Part shown: positions 13,179-25,830 of the stretch, one piece after another
Numbering within the stretch: position 1 is the first letter of the stretch
How the letters are laid out: the number at the start of each line of letters is the position of its first letter
Assembly: GCA_020081605.1 (NCBI GenBank)
Contig: JAHREC010000018.1
Location: 620,001 to 684,000 of the forward strand
Source of the DNA: Albifimbria verrucaria
Taxonomy: Eukaryota > Ascomycota > Sordariomycetes > Hypocreales > Stachybotryaceae
Direction of reading: 5' to 3'
DNA: 64,000 nt
The notes under the pieces: model-generated
Seen by the model: only the letters and a program-made list of their open reading frames with translations
Told to the model about the DNA's origin: nothing
Database searches by the model: none
Made by a program: the position numbers and the translations under genes

Positions 13179-15115
13179 TTATAATTGTTTCAAAAACTCC
13201 CTTGTAACATTCCACGTCGTCGATCCATCCTTCGCGTTTCTAAAGATAGTCACCCACACTCCGCCGTTCTGAATAGGCCCGATCATCACGTTCTTGATGC
13301 GCTGAAACTCTGGCACGCCGTAGGGCGGCTCGACACCAAAGCCTTCGACTACCATGGACGGCGCGGGCTCCAGGGGCGCAGGAGTAAATGGCTTGGGATC
13401 CCACCACTTGATGCGGTAGGGCAACTTGCGATCACCCCAGATTCCTGCTTCGTCTTCGGGCAGCCACTCCGCGACATCGAGCTCTGTTACGGGGAGCGTT
13501 GGTGGCCGGTCCACGGGTATGGTGAGCTCGCCCTCGTAGGTTTCGACTTGATGATTCATAGAAGGCGAGGGCTGCTGGAAGCCCTCGTGTTCGTCGTAAG
13601 AGTCGGATGTCAAGTCGAAATCATCCCCAGTCTCGGCAAAAAACCTGTCCCAGTTTACGAAACCCTCTGGCTTGTCAACTCGGCCTTCCTCTTCCAGCTC
13701 AATCACGCGTGAAGCTACTGTGATGGTGGTCTCGCTGGACCAGATGTTTTCCCTACGATTCCTCATCTCGTCCTTCATAAGGAGTCGCAGCGCCGTTCTT
13801 CTCAAGCGAGGGTGACGACACTTGATAGCTGTCCAGTAAAGTGGTGCGATGAGTTCCGTCTCGAATGTAAAAGGTCTCGGCGTTGACTGATATGTGGCGG
13901 ACTGGAGGAGTGCCGTCGCGTTCGAGACAATCGCTGTGAAGGCTGGCAGATGGCTGTCGTATGCGATTTCTAGAGGCTGCAGTGCGGTTGCAACCCAGAT
14001 TGTGCTGGATTCGTAAAGGATCTGGAGCAGTCGTTGCATATCCGTCACGGATCGTGAGCTGCCGGAGGGAAGCGTCGCCATCAACATGGCAAAGTTGGTG
14101 TTCCATTGGGAGAGCTGGGAATGGAGTCTCTGCTGTGCTCCCTTCAGCGTGTCCCAATGCTCTGCAGTCATGTTAGGATCGTATACGGCTGGCTTGCCTT
14201 CAGCTGTGATGCGGAGGGACTCGTCCATCAAATAAAACAGCAGGCTTCGTGCCTCATCCAATGACTCAAATTCGGCAGGGACGGTGGTATTGGTCATGAG
14301 ATGCGAAGGCATCGGCGCTGGCCTGCCAGCACGAAAGAAACCAGGCAGACTCAGTCGCATGTAGACGGGAACTAGATATCGTTTGACCAGAGCCATGTCG
14401 GGCGAATCTGAATGTTCCATGCGAGAAAGGATCTCTCTGCCCTGACATATATGAAGCTGCGAGGATGGCTCGTCTCCCAACAAGAACTCGATGCAGACAA
14501 AGAGCAGGCACACAAGTAAAGGGATGGCTTCGCTGGACCGCTGAGAGTCCCATTTCCTCATGCTGGTGATGGCCTTGCCATACTCGGCCAACGCAAAGCT
14601 CCGCTGAAAACCAACGGCATCGGTTCCCGCTGTGTTTGACGATTCGTGCAGGCTGCTGAGAGCGAGCATGGCATGGCGCACGACGGGCTCCCTCACGCTC
14701 AGCTTGACGACCAAGCCGGCCCAGAACTCGAGATCCAGGACGCTGCCGATCAACGGCGCGGAGCGGGTTCGATAGTAATCAAATGCACGGCGCTCTTCCG
14801 CAGACTCAAACTCGGGCGTGAAAGAAGGGCTAAGAGCGAGGCCGGACCGCCCGGCCGGCGGCGAGACCGGGGCGTAGCCGTCACAACGGCGGCCGGTCTT
14901 GACGCACCGCAGGCACGCCGGCTTCGTCTCGTCGCATTTAACCTTGCGGGCCCTTCATCATTTAAAGTTTAGCAACGGAGACATTTGCCTCGCAAAAGGG
15001 GAAAGCGTTGGACTCACTTGCACGTCAAGCAGCCCGTGCGGACCTTTCTGCTACCCTTCCGACCCGAGGGCTTGGATGGGGCCCTTGCGAGGATCGGGGC
15101 GAGTGAAGAAGACAT
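13179..15115 (-). CDS. Zn(II)2Cys6 fungal transcription factor
   Basis: Two exons, 15115-15018 and 14952-13179, with a 65 bp intron inside the zinc cluster; the protein has 623 residues. The binuclear cluster is GCLTCKARKVKCDETKPACL and on, with cysteines at about 29, 32, 39, 46, 49 and 56 (CX2CX6CX6CX2CX6C). A basic stretch (RKGSRKVR) precedes it. The acceptor was chosen because only it gives the CX6C spacing. The rest matches the fungal-specific regulator type that opens with SPSFTPEFESAEERRAFDYYR and AMLALSSLHE. Expected role: nuclear DNA binding at CGG-type sites. No neighbour names its target pathway. The frame is intact. Confidence 0.88.
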
Positions 15116-18100
15116 GTGTAGGAACCGACGCAGAGCCGAGCTTGTGCATTAACCGCGCGGGCCTCGTCGGGGAGATAGGCTATTAGTTGGATGCAAAAAT
15201 GTTCTGGAAACATGCGAGGCGTTGGACCCTTAGGAGGGCAGACGACGCATGGGTTATTATTTGTTTGCCCCCTCTTCGACCATGGAACGCTTGCCCTCTC
15301 AGGTGGAGGGATGGTCTATAGTAATTGGTGCCTATGCAATTCAGTCACAGCGACGGATGCTACTCCATTGGAAGGATCACTACCTATGTACACTATTCCG
15401 GAGCCCCTGGAACTCCATCGCTTCGCCAGGGGCCGAGTTCCACGTCACTACGAACACGCTAAGCGATACCTGCGCTGGCCACCATCCTAGGTGATTCGTT
15501 TCCGTCTACGTTGAGCTTTTGGGGCTACGTTAGTGTGTAATCCCAGGAGCTTGACCCATTTCCGATTAGGATATGACAGCACAAGGCTGCGCTGGGGAGG
15601 GGCTGACTGTTGTCTTGTTCCAGGACTCTATTCTGGCCGTACCGAAAGATGTCGGGCAACATTCGTCTTGTTACAGAGCTTCAATCTGGTCTTGCCGAAA
15701 GTTGTCGGGCGACCATAGCCACCCCTGCATGGCCTTTGGAATATGTTCTACCTAATGCGTGGGCCGGGACGCTGAGGAAGATACTCTTGACTAAAAGGAC
15801 GTGGTCTCAACCGCTCGGGCAGTTCAAAGCCCCTTCGGTTGCGACGCTACGCTAGACACAGCCCGCGCAGACAGGTACAAGAATTAGCTCGAACCAGGAA
15901 GAAAGACGGGTTTCCTTTCCAGATGCTTTCTAAACCCTTTCTGAGCTTCCCTTCCCTTCACCTAGGCATTTCGTACCACTCTTGCGGGCTGAAGTTGACC
16001 CCTGTAGCGAGGACGGCATCTTCCATCCCAGGAGACTGACGACGCTTCCCACTAGCGGCTCGCCCTGTAGGGCTGGCCTGATGAAACCTGTTTGGTGGGC
16101 TCTGCGTCGTGTTCCAGCCGGGGAAGCAGCAGTTAATCAGCGGCAAGGAGTCGCCCGGAAGCAACGCTGTCATGCCGTCCCCAGGCCCCTTCCCCCTCTT
16201 CTCCCACTCCCACGAAGGATTCTCGCCCCGGCCTGCTTACCAATGCTTCTTGTCTCGATATCTTATGTTTGAAAGCAAGTAGGATTTAGCCTGCGAACCA
16301 CTTTCGTCGGCTCTTTGGTAGTGCATCCTCGCTGTAACGTTAAAATGCCCGGCTTTGCCTGCCCAGTTGGCCCGTCCCCTAGCCCGTGCGACGTGAGATG
16401 TAACCAGACCCAGGCCTGAGGATTGTGGAGCGAAACGCTCAAAACTTTATATACAGGACGCTTGAAGGTAGGAATCGCAAAGCGCTTCCTTGTGACGTTT
16501 GCCAACCCACCATGCGCGTCAAGAGAACTAGTTTCCTATGATACAAGCCACTACTAGTCGTACAAGTCATCGCGAAGGATGATGCTGTGGTCGCTTAAGG
16601 GGCCGGCCCCTTAGCAGGCACCAATCCTTCATCAGCCTCCGGCCCAATCAACTCCCATTCACCGCGCTTCTGGAGGACATCCTGCTGAGCTCGGCGGCAA
16701 GATCGTCCTGTCTACAAGAGGACGAGGACGACGTCTGGTAACTGCCTACGCTCTCACCGTAGGAGCGCCGTACTAAACGGTCAGCCACACCCCTGAGTCA
16801 TGGATATATCGGTGCAGCATGGGCTTGGTGGCAGTGCTGTGACGCCACGCAACGGGCGGTACAGTCAGCGATGTTTTGTATGTGGCTTCTCATGAGCCCG
16901 TTGCATTGCAGAGCTAGCCAGCCTAGCTAAGGCAGACAACCCGCTTGCTTGGCCCTTCATTTAACCCAACTGACGTACCTTTGCGCATGCTTGTAGCAGT
17001 GCTCGGGGCGGCCCGCATGGCCGTTGAGTATGCCACAGCTTGATGACGGTGTTGACGATGACATCGTGGAACGTCTGAGATCTATTTTCAAGAATTGACA
17101 TTTCCTTACGTGAATGACATGCACAGCAAAGGAGACCACGAATGCAATGCCCTCTCGCTACACCACGGCTTGCACAACTCGGGCATCAGCTGCGCTCATT
17201 AACTATTTATATTTCTTTTTATTTTGTAAATATTGCACTCAAAAAGTAGCCGATGACTCCTCGCCTACGGCCAAATACCTAGACCGAGTCGCCTGTAATA
17301 GACGCTCTTGAACTGCTGCTTCAGGTCGGTCGGAAAAGTACGGCGAACAGTAGACGGCGAGCGCCGCCATGGAAAGGACTCGTCCACGTAGACCCAAAGG
17401 CCACAATGAACCTATCACAGTCGCCATAAGCAATCCGAGTCTCGGCCAGAGGATCGCATGCCTGTGACGAGATAGCGAGCTTGATCACAAAAACGCCCTC
17501 ATTACCACCCTGCAGGGTTGCGAGTTGCCAGAAGGAGCCGAGAAGAAGTGAAGAACAGCACGCGACAGCAAACTAGCAGACTCCCTTGAGAAGAGGGACG
17601 CAACCGTCTCCCCAATCACGACGCTCTCCGCGTGGCACTCCCTCCTGAGACGGAACAGAGGCCACCGGTATCTGGAACACTACATCTCGGGGCGTCTCTC
17701 CATTTTGGGCGCAGGTCGCTGGTCTGGCGATGTCTTGCAGCTTCTCTCAACCCGTCATGTCACACATATCTACCGTGTCAGCAGAAAGAGGGAGGAAAGG
17801 CGAACCACTGACACTGACGCCTTATCCTTATGCAGGGTTAGCCGCTCCCGCAAGGCTTTCGCGCGTCTGCCTGCCAGTCAAGGACACGACTTTTCCCATG
17901 AAGCAGCGGCCGCCATGAGCGAATCAGCGTCGACGTCGCATCCCGGACTGTTGTCCCAGCTTGGTTAAAATGGGTTATGCGCAATGGAGAGCTCGCCGGG
18001 TCGTGGGAACCACTTACGCGCCAGCCACTAGCCGAATCATCAAGGGCTCTTGGATGGCACCGCCCTCATCCCACTCCGACAACCCCTGGCTCTGCAGGAC

Positions 18101-18603
18101 TTTGGGCTTTCCGCTTCCCCGTCGCCGTCGCTGCAACGCTGGGAGGGAGCAAGGTGGGCGTGGGGAGGGTTGAGGAGGGGAGGGAGAGCACTGGATACCG
18201 ATAATGTGCTCCGCCGCAGAGCCGCTTTGAGGGACCGGAGCATTATACACTGTCCTGTCTGTCCTCTTCCATTCTGCCGGCTTACCTTGTCCAACTTCTA
18301 CTTTGTAGCATTGTGCTCTCTTGTCTTGCTTTCGGTGTCTGTATTAGGACGCGCAACTCGGTCGCTCGCGTTTCCTTTTCTCCTTGTCCCGTTCCTCACA
18401 CTCATTTCAATCCTGATATTCGATCCCCACCAACTTCATGCGCCGGGCACTTGTTCCACGTTTACTACACAATCCTTAACTTTAGCTTGCCTGTCATCCG
18501 TTCTTCTTTGCTTCTTCAGCTCCATCTCATATCGAATCGCGCAAACCACCGACACAGGTAGTCGGAAAGCAACTGGCGTTGTCGCATCACCGCTGTTCCT
18601 AGG
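15116..18603. other. Gene desert of about 3.5 kb
   Basis: No reading frame here shows a recognisable family, splice pattern or strong codon bias. Base composition is balanced, not AT-rich, so this does not look like RIP-mutated transposon. A short pair of near-identical segments (CCGAAAGATGTCGGGC-type) occurs at about 15640 and 15698. The 3' end (about 18250-18600) is rich in C and T on the plus strand, as expected for the promoter and 5' leader of the C2H2 gene that follows. One stretch at 16630-16740 has coding-like codon use ending in an acidic tail, possibly a gene relic. Confidence 0.5.
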
Positions 18604-20865
18604 ATGGGTCTCCCAAGCCTGCCATTTCGCTCTCGGTCGGATGCGCACCGCAAAGACACAGCAACAGAAAGGAACTCGTTCTTAAAGACCCAGAGCTTAT
18701 ACAAAGACGATGGGAAGCGCAAAGTACTTCCTGAAATATTACATTTGACGCCCGTTCCTGTCGCATCCGCTCGCCAACCGAATCGTCCATCAGCAGCGTC
18801 TTGTCGGCGACGATCCCAGACTCGGCGACGACTCGCTCTGTATCCAGCCTTGCGAGTCCTATCAGTACTACCTACGGTGACTGCCCGGACCATTTCTCCA
18901 GTCACTCGTTGGACGGATCGCGGCCCTCAAGCAGGTTCTTCCATCGTCATCAACCATCGAATGGCAGTTGTTCCACCTTTGTCAATGACGAAGATGACGG
19001 CGCGCATCCCACAGGCTACTCCCATCTGGCATTCAAGCTAGATCCTTACTACAGCTTCAAGCCCGAGGTCACGACCATTACTGAGCCACCTAGCCCAAGG
19101 CAAGCAAAATATTCTGCCGTGATCTTGATCTTCTCTAACCCCACCCACAGCTTATCAGGCGTAGTTCATGTAAAGGAAGAAGAGCCAGTGGAACCTATCA
19201 GCATCACCGAGCCTCGCGAGGAGCCAACGCCCGTCACCAGCCCAAAGCCGCAGACCAACGACTGGGACTCGGCATCGACTGCTTCCGAGGATTTCTCCGC
19301 TCAGGATGCCGATACGATTCTCGGGCATACCTTACAGCTTGTTTACGGCGTGGATCTTCAAGAGACGTCGATCCCGTCATCGGTATCGTCCCAACTGGTG
19401 CATAAGTTTGTCCGCGACGTCTCGCGACACATCTGGCAATGCCCTACGGATACTTCAAATAACACCGGCATGTCTTCCTCCAGCCTGACTTCGACTCCGT
19501 CCCAGGGCGTAAGCCCAGGAGAGTCCCAGCGGGGTGGGAAGAGAAAGAAGCTTGGCAAAGGCGAAGAAGATGGCGACGAGTTTAGCGACGGGGAGGGTGT
19601 AGGATCGCAAGCCAAACGACCGAGGCCCAGCCCCAAAGAGGATGAAAATCTGCGACTCAGCTGTCCCTTCAGGAAGCGGAACCCTCATAGGTTCAACGTG
19701 CGCGATCATCACAGTTGTGCCATGACCTACTTCCCGAAATTTGCTGAACTAAGGTAAGCATGCATCGTATTCCAAACAAGCCCAAGGCTAACATGATCAG
19801 GCAACATATTGTGAAACAACACAAGCGTGATGATCCTTCAGCATTCGTGTGTGACAGGTGCAATCGTGACTTTCCTACTCGAAAGGAACTGCGCGATCAT
19901 CAACGTCTACCAAAGGAGCAGATGTGTGACATTTCGGACCATGACCCGGAATCAGGCATCGACGGCCCTACCGCAAACAAGCTACTGAGCCGTAAACGTG
20001 CCAGCGGCACGTCAGCTGAAGTTCAATGGCGCGAGATCTGGAATATTGTATTCCCAGACGATGAAGATGGTGATATTCAACCATATCGTACGTCCAGGTC
20101 TCGCCCTCGTTTGGTTCAATCACTAACTAAGTGTTAGATTACACACCTGTTATTGAGCACTTTGAGTTATCAACTCATTATCTCTCTGCGTTTGAATCGC
20201 TTCATGTTTCGCTCCGCAACTTGATATCTAACCCTGCCACGCTTGAGACACTGGCGACCAAGTTCGAGCAGTGCTTTATCGAGACTGTGCAGCAGTGTGT
20301 GGCCGAAGCTCAAAGCAGGCCATACGTGAACCGCAGCAACAAGAGAAATGAGGCACCAAGGCCCCAAGCGCCGCAAAGTCTCATGCTTAGAAAATCGAGG
20401 GATGTTCGTCCCAGACCGGACTCCGGTGTTGTCATTGACGATGCTTCTGAGGAGAGCGGTAGTGTTGCAGATTCATCTCTGGAACACAGGACGAGCGTCC
20501 GAACTCTTGGACGAGGAGCGAAGCGAGTTTCCAATCTCAGCTCCGAAACGATCAAAGAAGTTTTGCCTGCCCCTGCCCCTTCTGGTCTTTATGAACAGAG
20601 CTTAATGCAGCACTTCTCTGCACAGACCCCGTTCGGCATGGAACCTGGGATGGCAGACCCTAGTGCTGCAGCCGTTGAAGCCTGGGACAACGGTGTATTA
20701 CATACACTTCCTAATGGCCTTGGGCTCGCAGACTATTTGATGGCTCCGCAGAATATGCCCGGTTATCCAGATTTACAAAACTGGGAGAACCCGGGTTACC
20801 AGCCAAACAATTTTGCACATGGGATGAGTGGTGAATTTGGTGGCTTCAACGGACGACAACAATGA
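18604..20865 (+). CDS. C2H2 zinc-finger-type regulator, paralogue A
   Basis: Four exons: 18604-19099, 19151-19753, 19801-20087 and 20138-20865. The first intron (19100-19150) appears to be of GC-AG type. The other introns are 47 and 50 bp. The predicted protein has about 704 residues. The core has two zinc-binding segments: LSCPFRKRNPHRF with HHSCAMTYF ... HIVKQHKR, then FVCDRCNRDFPTRKELRDH. It is followed by a WREIWNIVFPDD motif and a long variable tail. A Ser/Thr-rich and acidic N-terminus has an AKRPRPSP nuclear signal. The N-terminal frame needs one base between about 18735 and 18800 (TTT near 18743 is a candidate), so the start at 18604 is tentative. The same architecture and intron phases recur in the gene at 30861-33881. 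Confidence 0.72.
19100..19150 (+). other. Probable GC-AG intron
   Basis: A 51 bp segment with donor AG|GCAAGC, a CTAAC branch-like site and acceptor CCACAG. Removing it joins PPSP to SLSGVVHVKEEE. The length is a multiple of three, so leaving it in place also keeps the frame; the donor and branch site are the reasons for calling it an intron. Confidence 0.5.
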
Positions 20866-22367
20866 GTCGGAACTCAGCGGACTGTTTTCCCTATGTACGG
20901 AAAAAGGTACTTTAAGGCGTTTGGATATTTGTGATTTAACAGCCACTCTGTATATGATCAGTGGCATCTGACGGGCTATCAAGTGTTGAGAAGGTCCGTG
21001 GCGGGATGGTGTTTGGCGTTGAAATGGAACTTTTCTCGGCTTGTCTTGGGTTGATATAAAGCATGAGTCATTTGATGCTACCACTACTAGCGATTTGACT
21101 ACGTGATGCAATCTTTGATGATGAGTACAGCCTCTATGATAGCCTATACTCGCGAACCGCAATGATTCCGAAGGCTGTATGACCGGGCCCAGCCACATGA
21201 CTGGTAGCGATGCGTTCGTAAGTTAGGCCTGGGCACCATTTTCGGAGACTTTCAGACCCTGTGACTACCAGCAAATAGGCTATGTCTTGTACTGTACATA
21301 GGCTCGGGTGTTTAATGGTACCCAAAGCATGGTCACTGCACCAGATACCTGGCCAGCGGCTTTTTACTATTAAGGGTATTCACAACCATGCAATAAGCAC
21401 ATGCCATTAATAGAATCTCCCGAACTGCTTCTATTTTGCGTAGGTCCTGCAATCCATGGAGCACTGAACGTCTGATGGGAGTAGGACAAATAAAAATGAA
21501 GCATTGCCAACGCTTCTGGTCGATATTGAGGCTTGCCATATTGCAGATGCTGAATGGAAATATAAATGTCTTCCATTTGAACCAAGCTGCAGTGAAGATA
21601 CACCTGGAAGGTAACTATCATGATCAACTCGATATTTGACAACCCATTTTTATCCACTGTCCAGCTAGCAAAATCAGGGTATGACATGTCTTGTACTTAT
21701 GAACACAAACACAAATGGGATAATATCTCCATTGACGTAGGGATAAGTGTCGAATACCAGCCCCTGGCAAAGTTGAGGCTATCACCAGAAACTGCTATAC
21801 TCTTTGTAGGAATGGTAGTAAATTGTACATAAGACCTTACAAGATTTATGTGGAAGCTAAATTATTATTTTCAAGAGGATAAGAAGAACAAACATAAAAC
21901 TCACCACAAACAAACCTTTGAAGCTTACTGGAACCATGGCGATAGAATGGAAAATGTTATACAATTTCAGTTGTAATGGCATGGAAATGGCCGTTGCGAA
22001 GTTTGGGGGCTTCGGTACTCCCTGCATGGGTCATCAGACCCCGATATCTTCTAGAAGCCTTATGTGACTCCGCACCTATTTGCTAAAAAGCTTACCGTGG
22101 CACGGCATACGCCAGTGTACTGATACCGTAGGAACCCGATCGTTCCGCCTCGAACTCAAATGTCATCAAAATCTGAAGCCTTGAATCAAAACGCCGTCGC
22201 CCAGAAGTAAGACCTAGCCGCTGGGTATAAGAAGTGACCCATCATTTCTTTGTGAGTGATAATGGGTATTAACACGAGCTTCTACTTTCTCCATCTATTC
22301 CAAGCATTTTGGAAAGGTGTCTAAACCTGAATACTTGTCTATGTAAGGGAAAAGCCAAAGGTTGAAA
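20866..22367. other. AT-rich intergenic region
   Basis: About 1.5 kb with no supportable gene. The first 100 bp are the 3' UTR of C2H2 paralogue A. The last 200 bp should hold the promoter of the O-methyltransferase (GGGTATAAG at about 22223). Confidence 0.5.
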
Positions 22368-23728
22368 ATGAAACCTTCAGAAGAAACGTTCAATCCGGAT
22401 GTCTTTAAAGAGCAGCTAAATCGGCTAGTGAACAGTGCCGAGAACATGAAAAGAAATGAGGCCCTCTGTGGGGAGCTTCGACGACAGTTAAGGGAGGCTT
22501 CTTTGGCTCTAGAGAACCCCTTTCAAATAGTGCAAAGCATCCTACATGCGGTATGTGCTATTGTAAAAGGTGAAGAAGATCTAATACTAAGACGGATGTA
22601 GCCGCTACGGCTTGTAGTGACGAGAATTGGCCATCAACAGGGATTTTTGACACCCTGGTAGCTGCCAATGCGCCGCTCAGCCTCTAATCTTTAGTTGCAA
22701 AGGGTAGCTTGAAACCATATCAGCTTGAGGCGATTATGGATTGTCTCTGCTCATTTGGTATGGCACATGAAGATACGAATGGACTATTTTCAGCAAACCA
22801 CTATACTCACATCTTATCGACACAATTTTGCAGAGATGGGGTAACGTTTTTGTGAGGCGACATTCACATCTATGCTGTGATTTTGCTTCAACTAATATTA
22901 TGAAGTCATGACGGTGCTCTTCCAGGCTTTGCCTCTCTGGCTGCTGTTCTCAGCAACCCAGAGTCTAAGCGAACACCATTCCAAGTTGGACATAACACAG
23001 ACCAGCAAGTTTATGCGTGGTTGCAAAGCTATCCAGAGATGCAGGCAGCATTCAACCGCTTCATGGAGGCTCATTCCGTTAACCTACCACCATGGCTCGA
23101 TAGCATCAACTTCAAATCTGAATTTGGGGGCAACCGGACACAAACGATGTAGTATTTGTGGATATCGGAGGTGGGAACGGTCAGCAGTGCGCTCTATTGC
23201 TCAAAAGATTCCCAGAGTTCAAGGACCGGGTGGTACTTCAGGATCTACCGGATGTCGTTGAGAAAGCCGTTGCGGTTGACGGTATGAAGGCATCGGCGTA
23301 CGACTTTATGACTGAACAGCCCGTCAAAGGTGAATAAGTCCCCTTTCTGCGATAAATTCACCATGGATGCAATGACTGAAAAGCTGAAATCAGGTGCCAA
23401 GGTGTATTACATGCGTCATATTCTACACAATAACGACGACGAAATGTGCCTCCGCATCCTTCAATCCCAAGTATCTGCCATGAGTAACCAAAGCTACCTT
23501 GTTGTCGATGAAGTAGCAATGCCTGACATCAGGTCACCCACGAGCAACTTGGAAGTAGAATATGCAGCAGGGGTGAATCTGGTAATGCTATCCTTTTTCA
23601 TGGCCTACGAGCGAAGACAAGGTCGCTGGCGAAAGCTACTGGGTGATGCAGGGCTGGAGGTCAAGGATATCAGGGTCTACAGTAGATTCGGCAATGCTGC
23701 GATTATAGCCACCAAGCCCCAGAAATAA
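22368..23728 (+). CDS. SAM-dependent O-methyltransferase (three lesions, including an in-frame TAA)
   Basis: Exons 22368-22550, 22602-22851, 22906-23329 and 23394-23728; about 397 residues. It matches fungal secondary-metabolite O-methyltransferases: a winged-helix dimerisation N-terminus (NPFQIVQSILHA, then PLRLVVTRIG), the segment DGVTFFHDGALPGFASLAAV, SAM motif I (VFVDIGGGNGQ), VVLQDLPDV, and YYMRHILHNNDDE with the His used as catalytic base in the family. Two bases are missing, at 22644-22648 (T run) and 23134-23135 (C run). In addition a TAA stands in frame at 22685-22687, which a homopolymer error does not explain. The gene is therefore either recently disabled or carries a base-call error. 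It would methylate a phenolic hydroxyl; the substrate is unknown. Confidence 0.8.
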
Positions 23729-24159
23729 GAAACAGGGGAAATCCAGATTCGGTATACATACGTAGTTTTAGAGTCCAATTGCAGCGACGTCTGTTGAGAA
23801 TGGTAGAAGCTTGGTTGGGCTTGGCTTACGACCAGGGTTACGACATTTGCTGGCAAAGCCAAGAAAGGAATCTTGACGAGGGTCAGCCATGGGTAACATG
23901 ACGTCACAAGATCTTCAACATCTGAATAGACAACTTGGCAATCCTTACTCGAGTCCACTAAGGTCTGCAAGGGAGGGACTAGCTAAATATCGTTGAGATC
24001 CGATAGTTGTCTCTTGATCGACGTGATTGAGCTTTTGACTCTGGCCTAGCAGCGACGCTAGAATATCCCTTCCTTTATCGCCACATCGTATTTCTTTGAA
24101 ACATACGACGACACAACCTTTACGATCCTTTTGGCGATCCAGCAAGAGACTGTTAAACT
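23729..24159. other. Intergenic region between O-methyltransferase and GH128 gene
   Basis: About 430 bp containing the 3' UTR of the methyltransferase and the promoter of the glucanase. No other feature is visible. Confidence 0.5.
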
Positions 24160-25094
24160 ATGGCGAGATACAAGCAGATGGCCTTGGTTTGGCCATTGGT
24201 TAGCCAACTTGTGCGACCGATCGTCTGTGTGGAAAACTTGCCGACGAAGCGAGGACTTGCGTTCCGTGGTGACGACCATGCGCCCGACATTCAATTATTA
24301 ACGTCAGAAAACTCGGAGATCTCTTGGTACTACACTTGGTCGACATGGCCCTCGGATCTTATTGGAGATGCATTGTCCTTTGTACCGCTCCTCCATGGTC
24401 TCGATGATGCATCCGACAAGGAGTTGGAGTCGCGTCTCGGCAGACTACCAGAAGCCTCCACTCACCTTCTCACGTTTAATGAGCCTGATGGGGAGACGGA
24501 TTCTGGGGAAGTTCAATATCGCCAGAGGATGCTGCTCAAGCGTACATTGACCATATCGTTCCGTTAAGAGACGCGAAGCGGAAGTGGTCCATCAGCCACC
24601 CGTCTGTTACCGGCTCACCACGTGGCATCGAATGGCTGCGCAGTTTCAACGAGTCCTGTTTTGAAATTGACGACAACGGATGCCCTACCGACTTTGTTGC
24701 AGTGCACTGGTACGGGCCATTCGAAGGCCTTGAGGGTTGGCTTCAGACGCTTCGTGACTTTTATTCCGAAATCGCTCCTGACGCTCAGTACTGGATCACT
24801 GAAGTTGCGGTTGCACAGGAAGATGTTGAAACGACCCTGTCAATAGCGAACCGCAGCATCAACTACCTCGACGAGGATGACGATGTTCAAGCTTATGCCT
24901 GGTTCGGCGCTTTCAGAACTGATGAGGCCAACGAATGGACAGGCGACGCTGTTTCTTTCTTCAATGACGATGGTGAATTGACGGAGCTCGGAGCCATGTA
25001 TTTGGGTGGCGAACAGAAAGGATTTGAAGAGGGGACTCTGGCGACGCGAAAGATTCAAATGCTTTCAGCAACTCACCACCACTTCTCATTCTAG
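24160..25094 (+). CDS. Glycoside hydrolase family 128-type beta-1,3-glucanase
   Basis: A single exon of about 311 residues after one base is restored in the G run at 24505-24508. Fungal GH128 signature segments are in order: KRGLAF, SWYYTWS, FVPLLHG, LLTFNEPD (acid/base Glu), AAQAYIDHIVPLR, GCPTDFVAVHWYGPFEGL, YWITEVAV (nucleophile Glu) and AYAWFGAFR. The domain opens close to the N-terminus after about 30 partly hydrophobic residues that make a weak signal peptide at best. Family members such as Asl1 act on cell-wall beta-1,3-glucan. The C-terminal 25 residues are low complexity and are not anchored by an obvious GPI signal. It lies between the O-methyltransferase and the SnoaL-like gene, all on the plus strand. 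Confidence 0.85.
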
Positions 25095-25830
25095 CCCTCA
25101 CGTTGGGGCTGGGAACCATTTTCTCATCATTATGAGAATCACCTTTATAGGGAATACTTCCCTCCGGGGAACAATTGTTAAGACATAAATGCGACATAAA
25201 GCATTGCAGATCAAAAGGTATTACTAAATTTGGAACGAACCTTACGAGCAATGGATACATGACGGAATTTCTTGGTTTTGCATAGCTACAGACTGCGTTT
25301 CATACCCATGGGGCTGGCTCCTCATCATGCATACAGATACAATACCCACAGTTCTTTTTAGTTTAAATATACCAAATTGACCCCTGAAGACCGATTGATA
25401 GGCATGGAAGTGAAGCGTATATGCCGATTAATACCACTGGGGTTATTATGATACTAGGACACCATTTTTGCACTGTAAGTCTTACAGCGATCGTCATGTT
25501 TGAAACTTAACCGATTAGGAAATTCTATGTTCTCCTGTCGAAACAAGGGATCTGCAAATGCAGGATTCAACTAACGGCCTTTGCGGAAGCTTACCTCTGA
25601 TCCTTACCGCACATCCAATCATTTGAATGTTGGATCTGATATACTACTAGTTGGAATGGCATTGGAGTGGCAAGTGGCTATGGTATAAATACAGGGCTTA
25701 TCGTCCGCAGGATTTCGGTATTGGTATAGTTCTGCTTTTCCCTCATGAGCCCCATTGTCTTTCGATTTTCCCTTGACTTTACGATTTCATTCCATTTGCC
25801 ATTTTTGTCACCACTCCACCACTAAGAACA
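25095..25830. other. Promoter region of the SnoaL-like gene
   Basis: A 736 bp non-coding stretch, AT-rich, with a clear TATA box near its 3' end. No gene seen. Confidence 0.55.
25684..25691 (+). promoter_or_regulatory. TATA box (TATAAATA)
   Basis: A perfect TATAAATA lies 147 bp upstream of the ATG at 25831, which leaves about 115 bp of 5' leader. Confidence 0.6.

Noticed and set aside
18050..18685. 211-codon open frame with hydrophobic stretches
   Set aside because: Lies in the C/T-rich leader of the C2H2 gene; the hydrophobic look follows from pyrimidine content and no family features are present.
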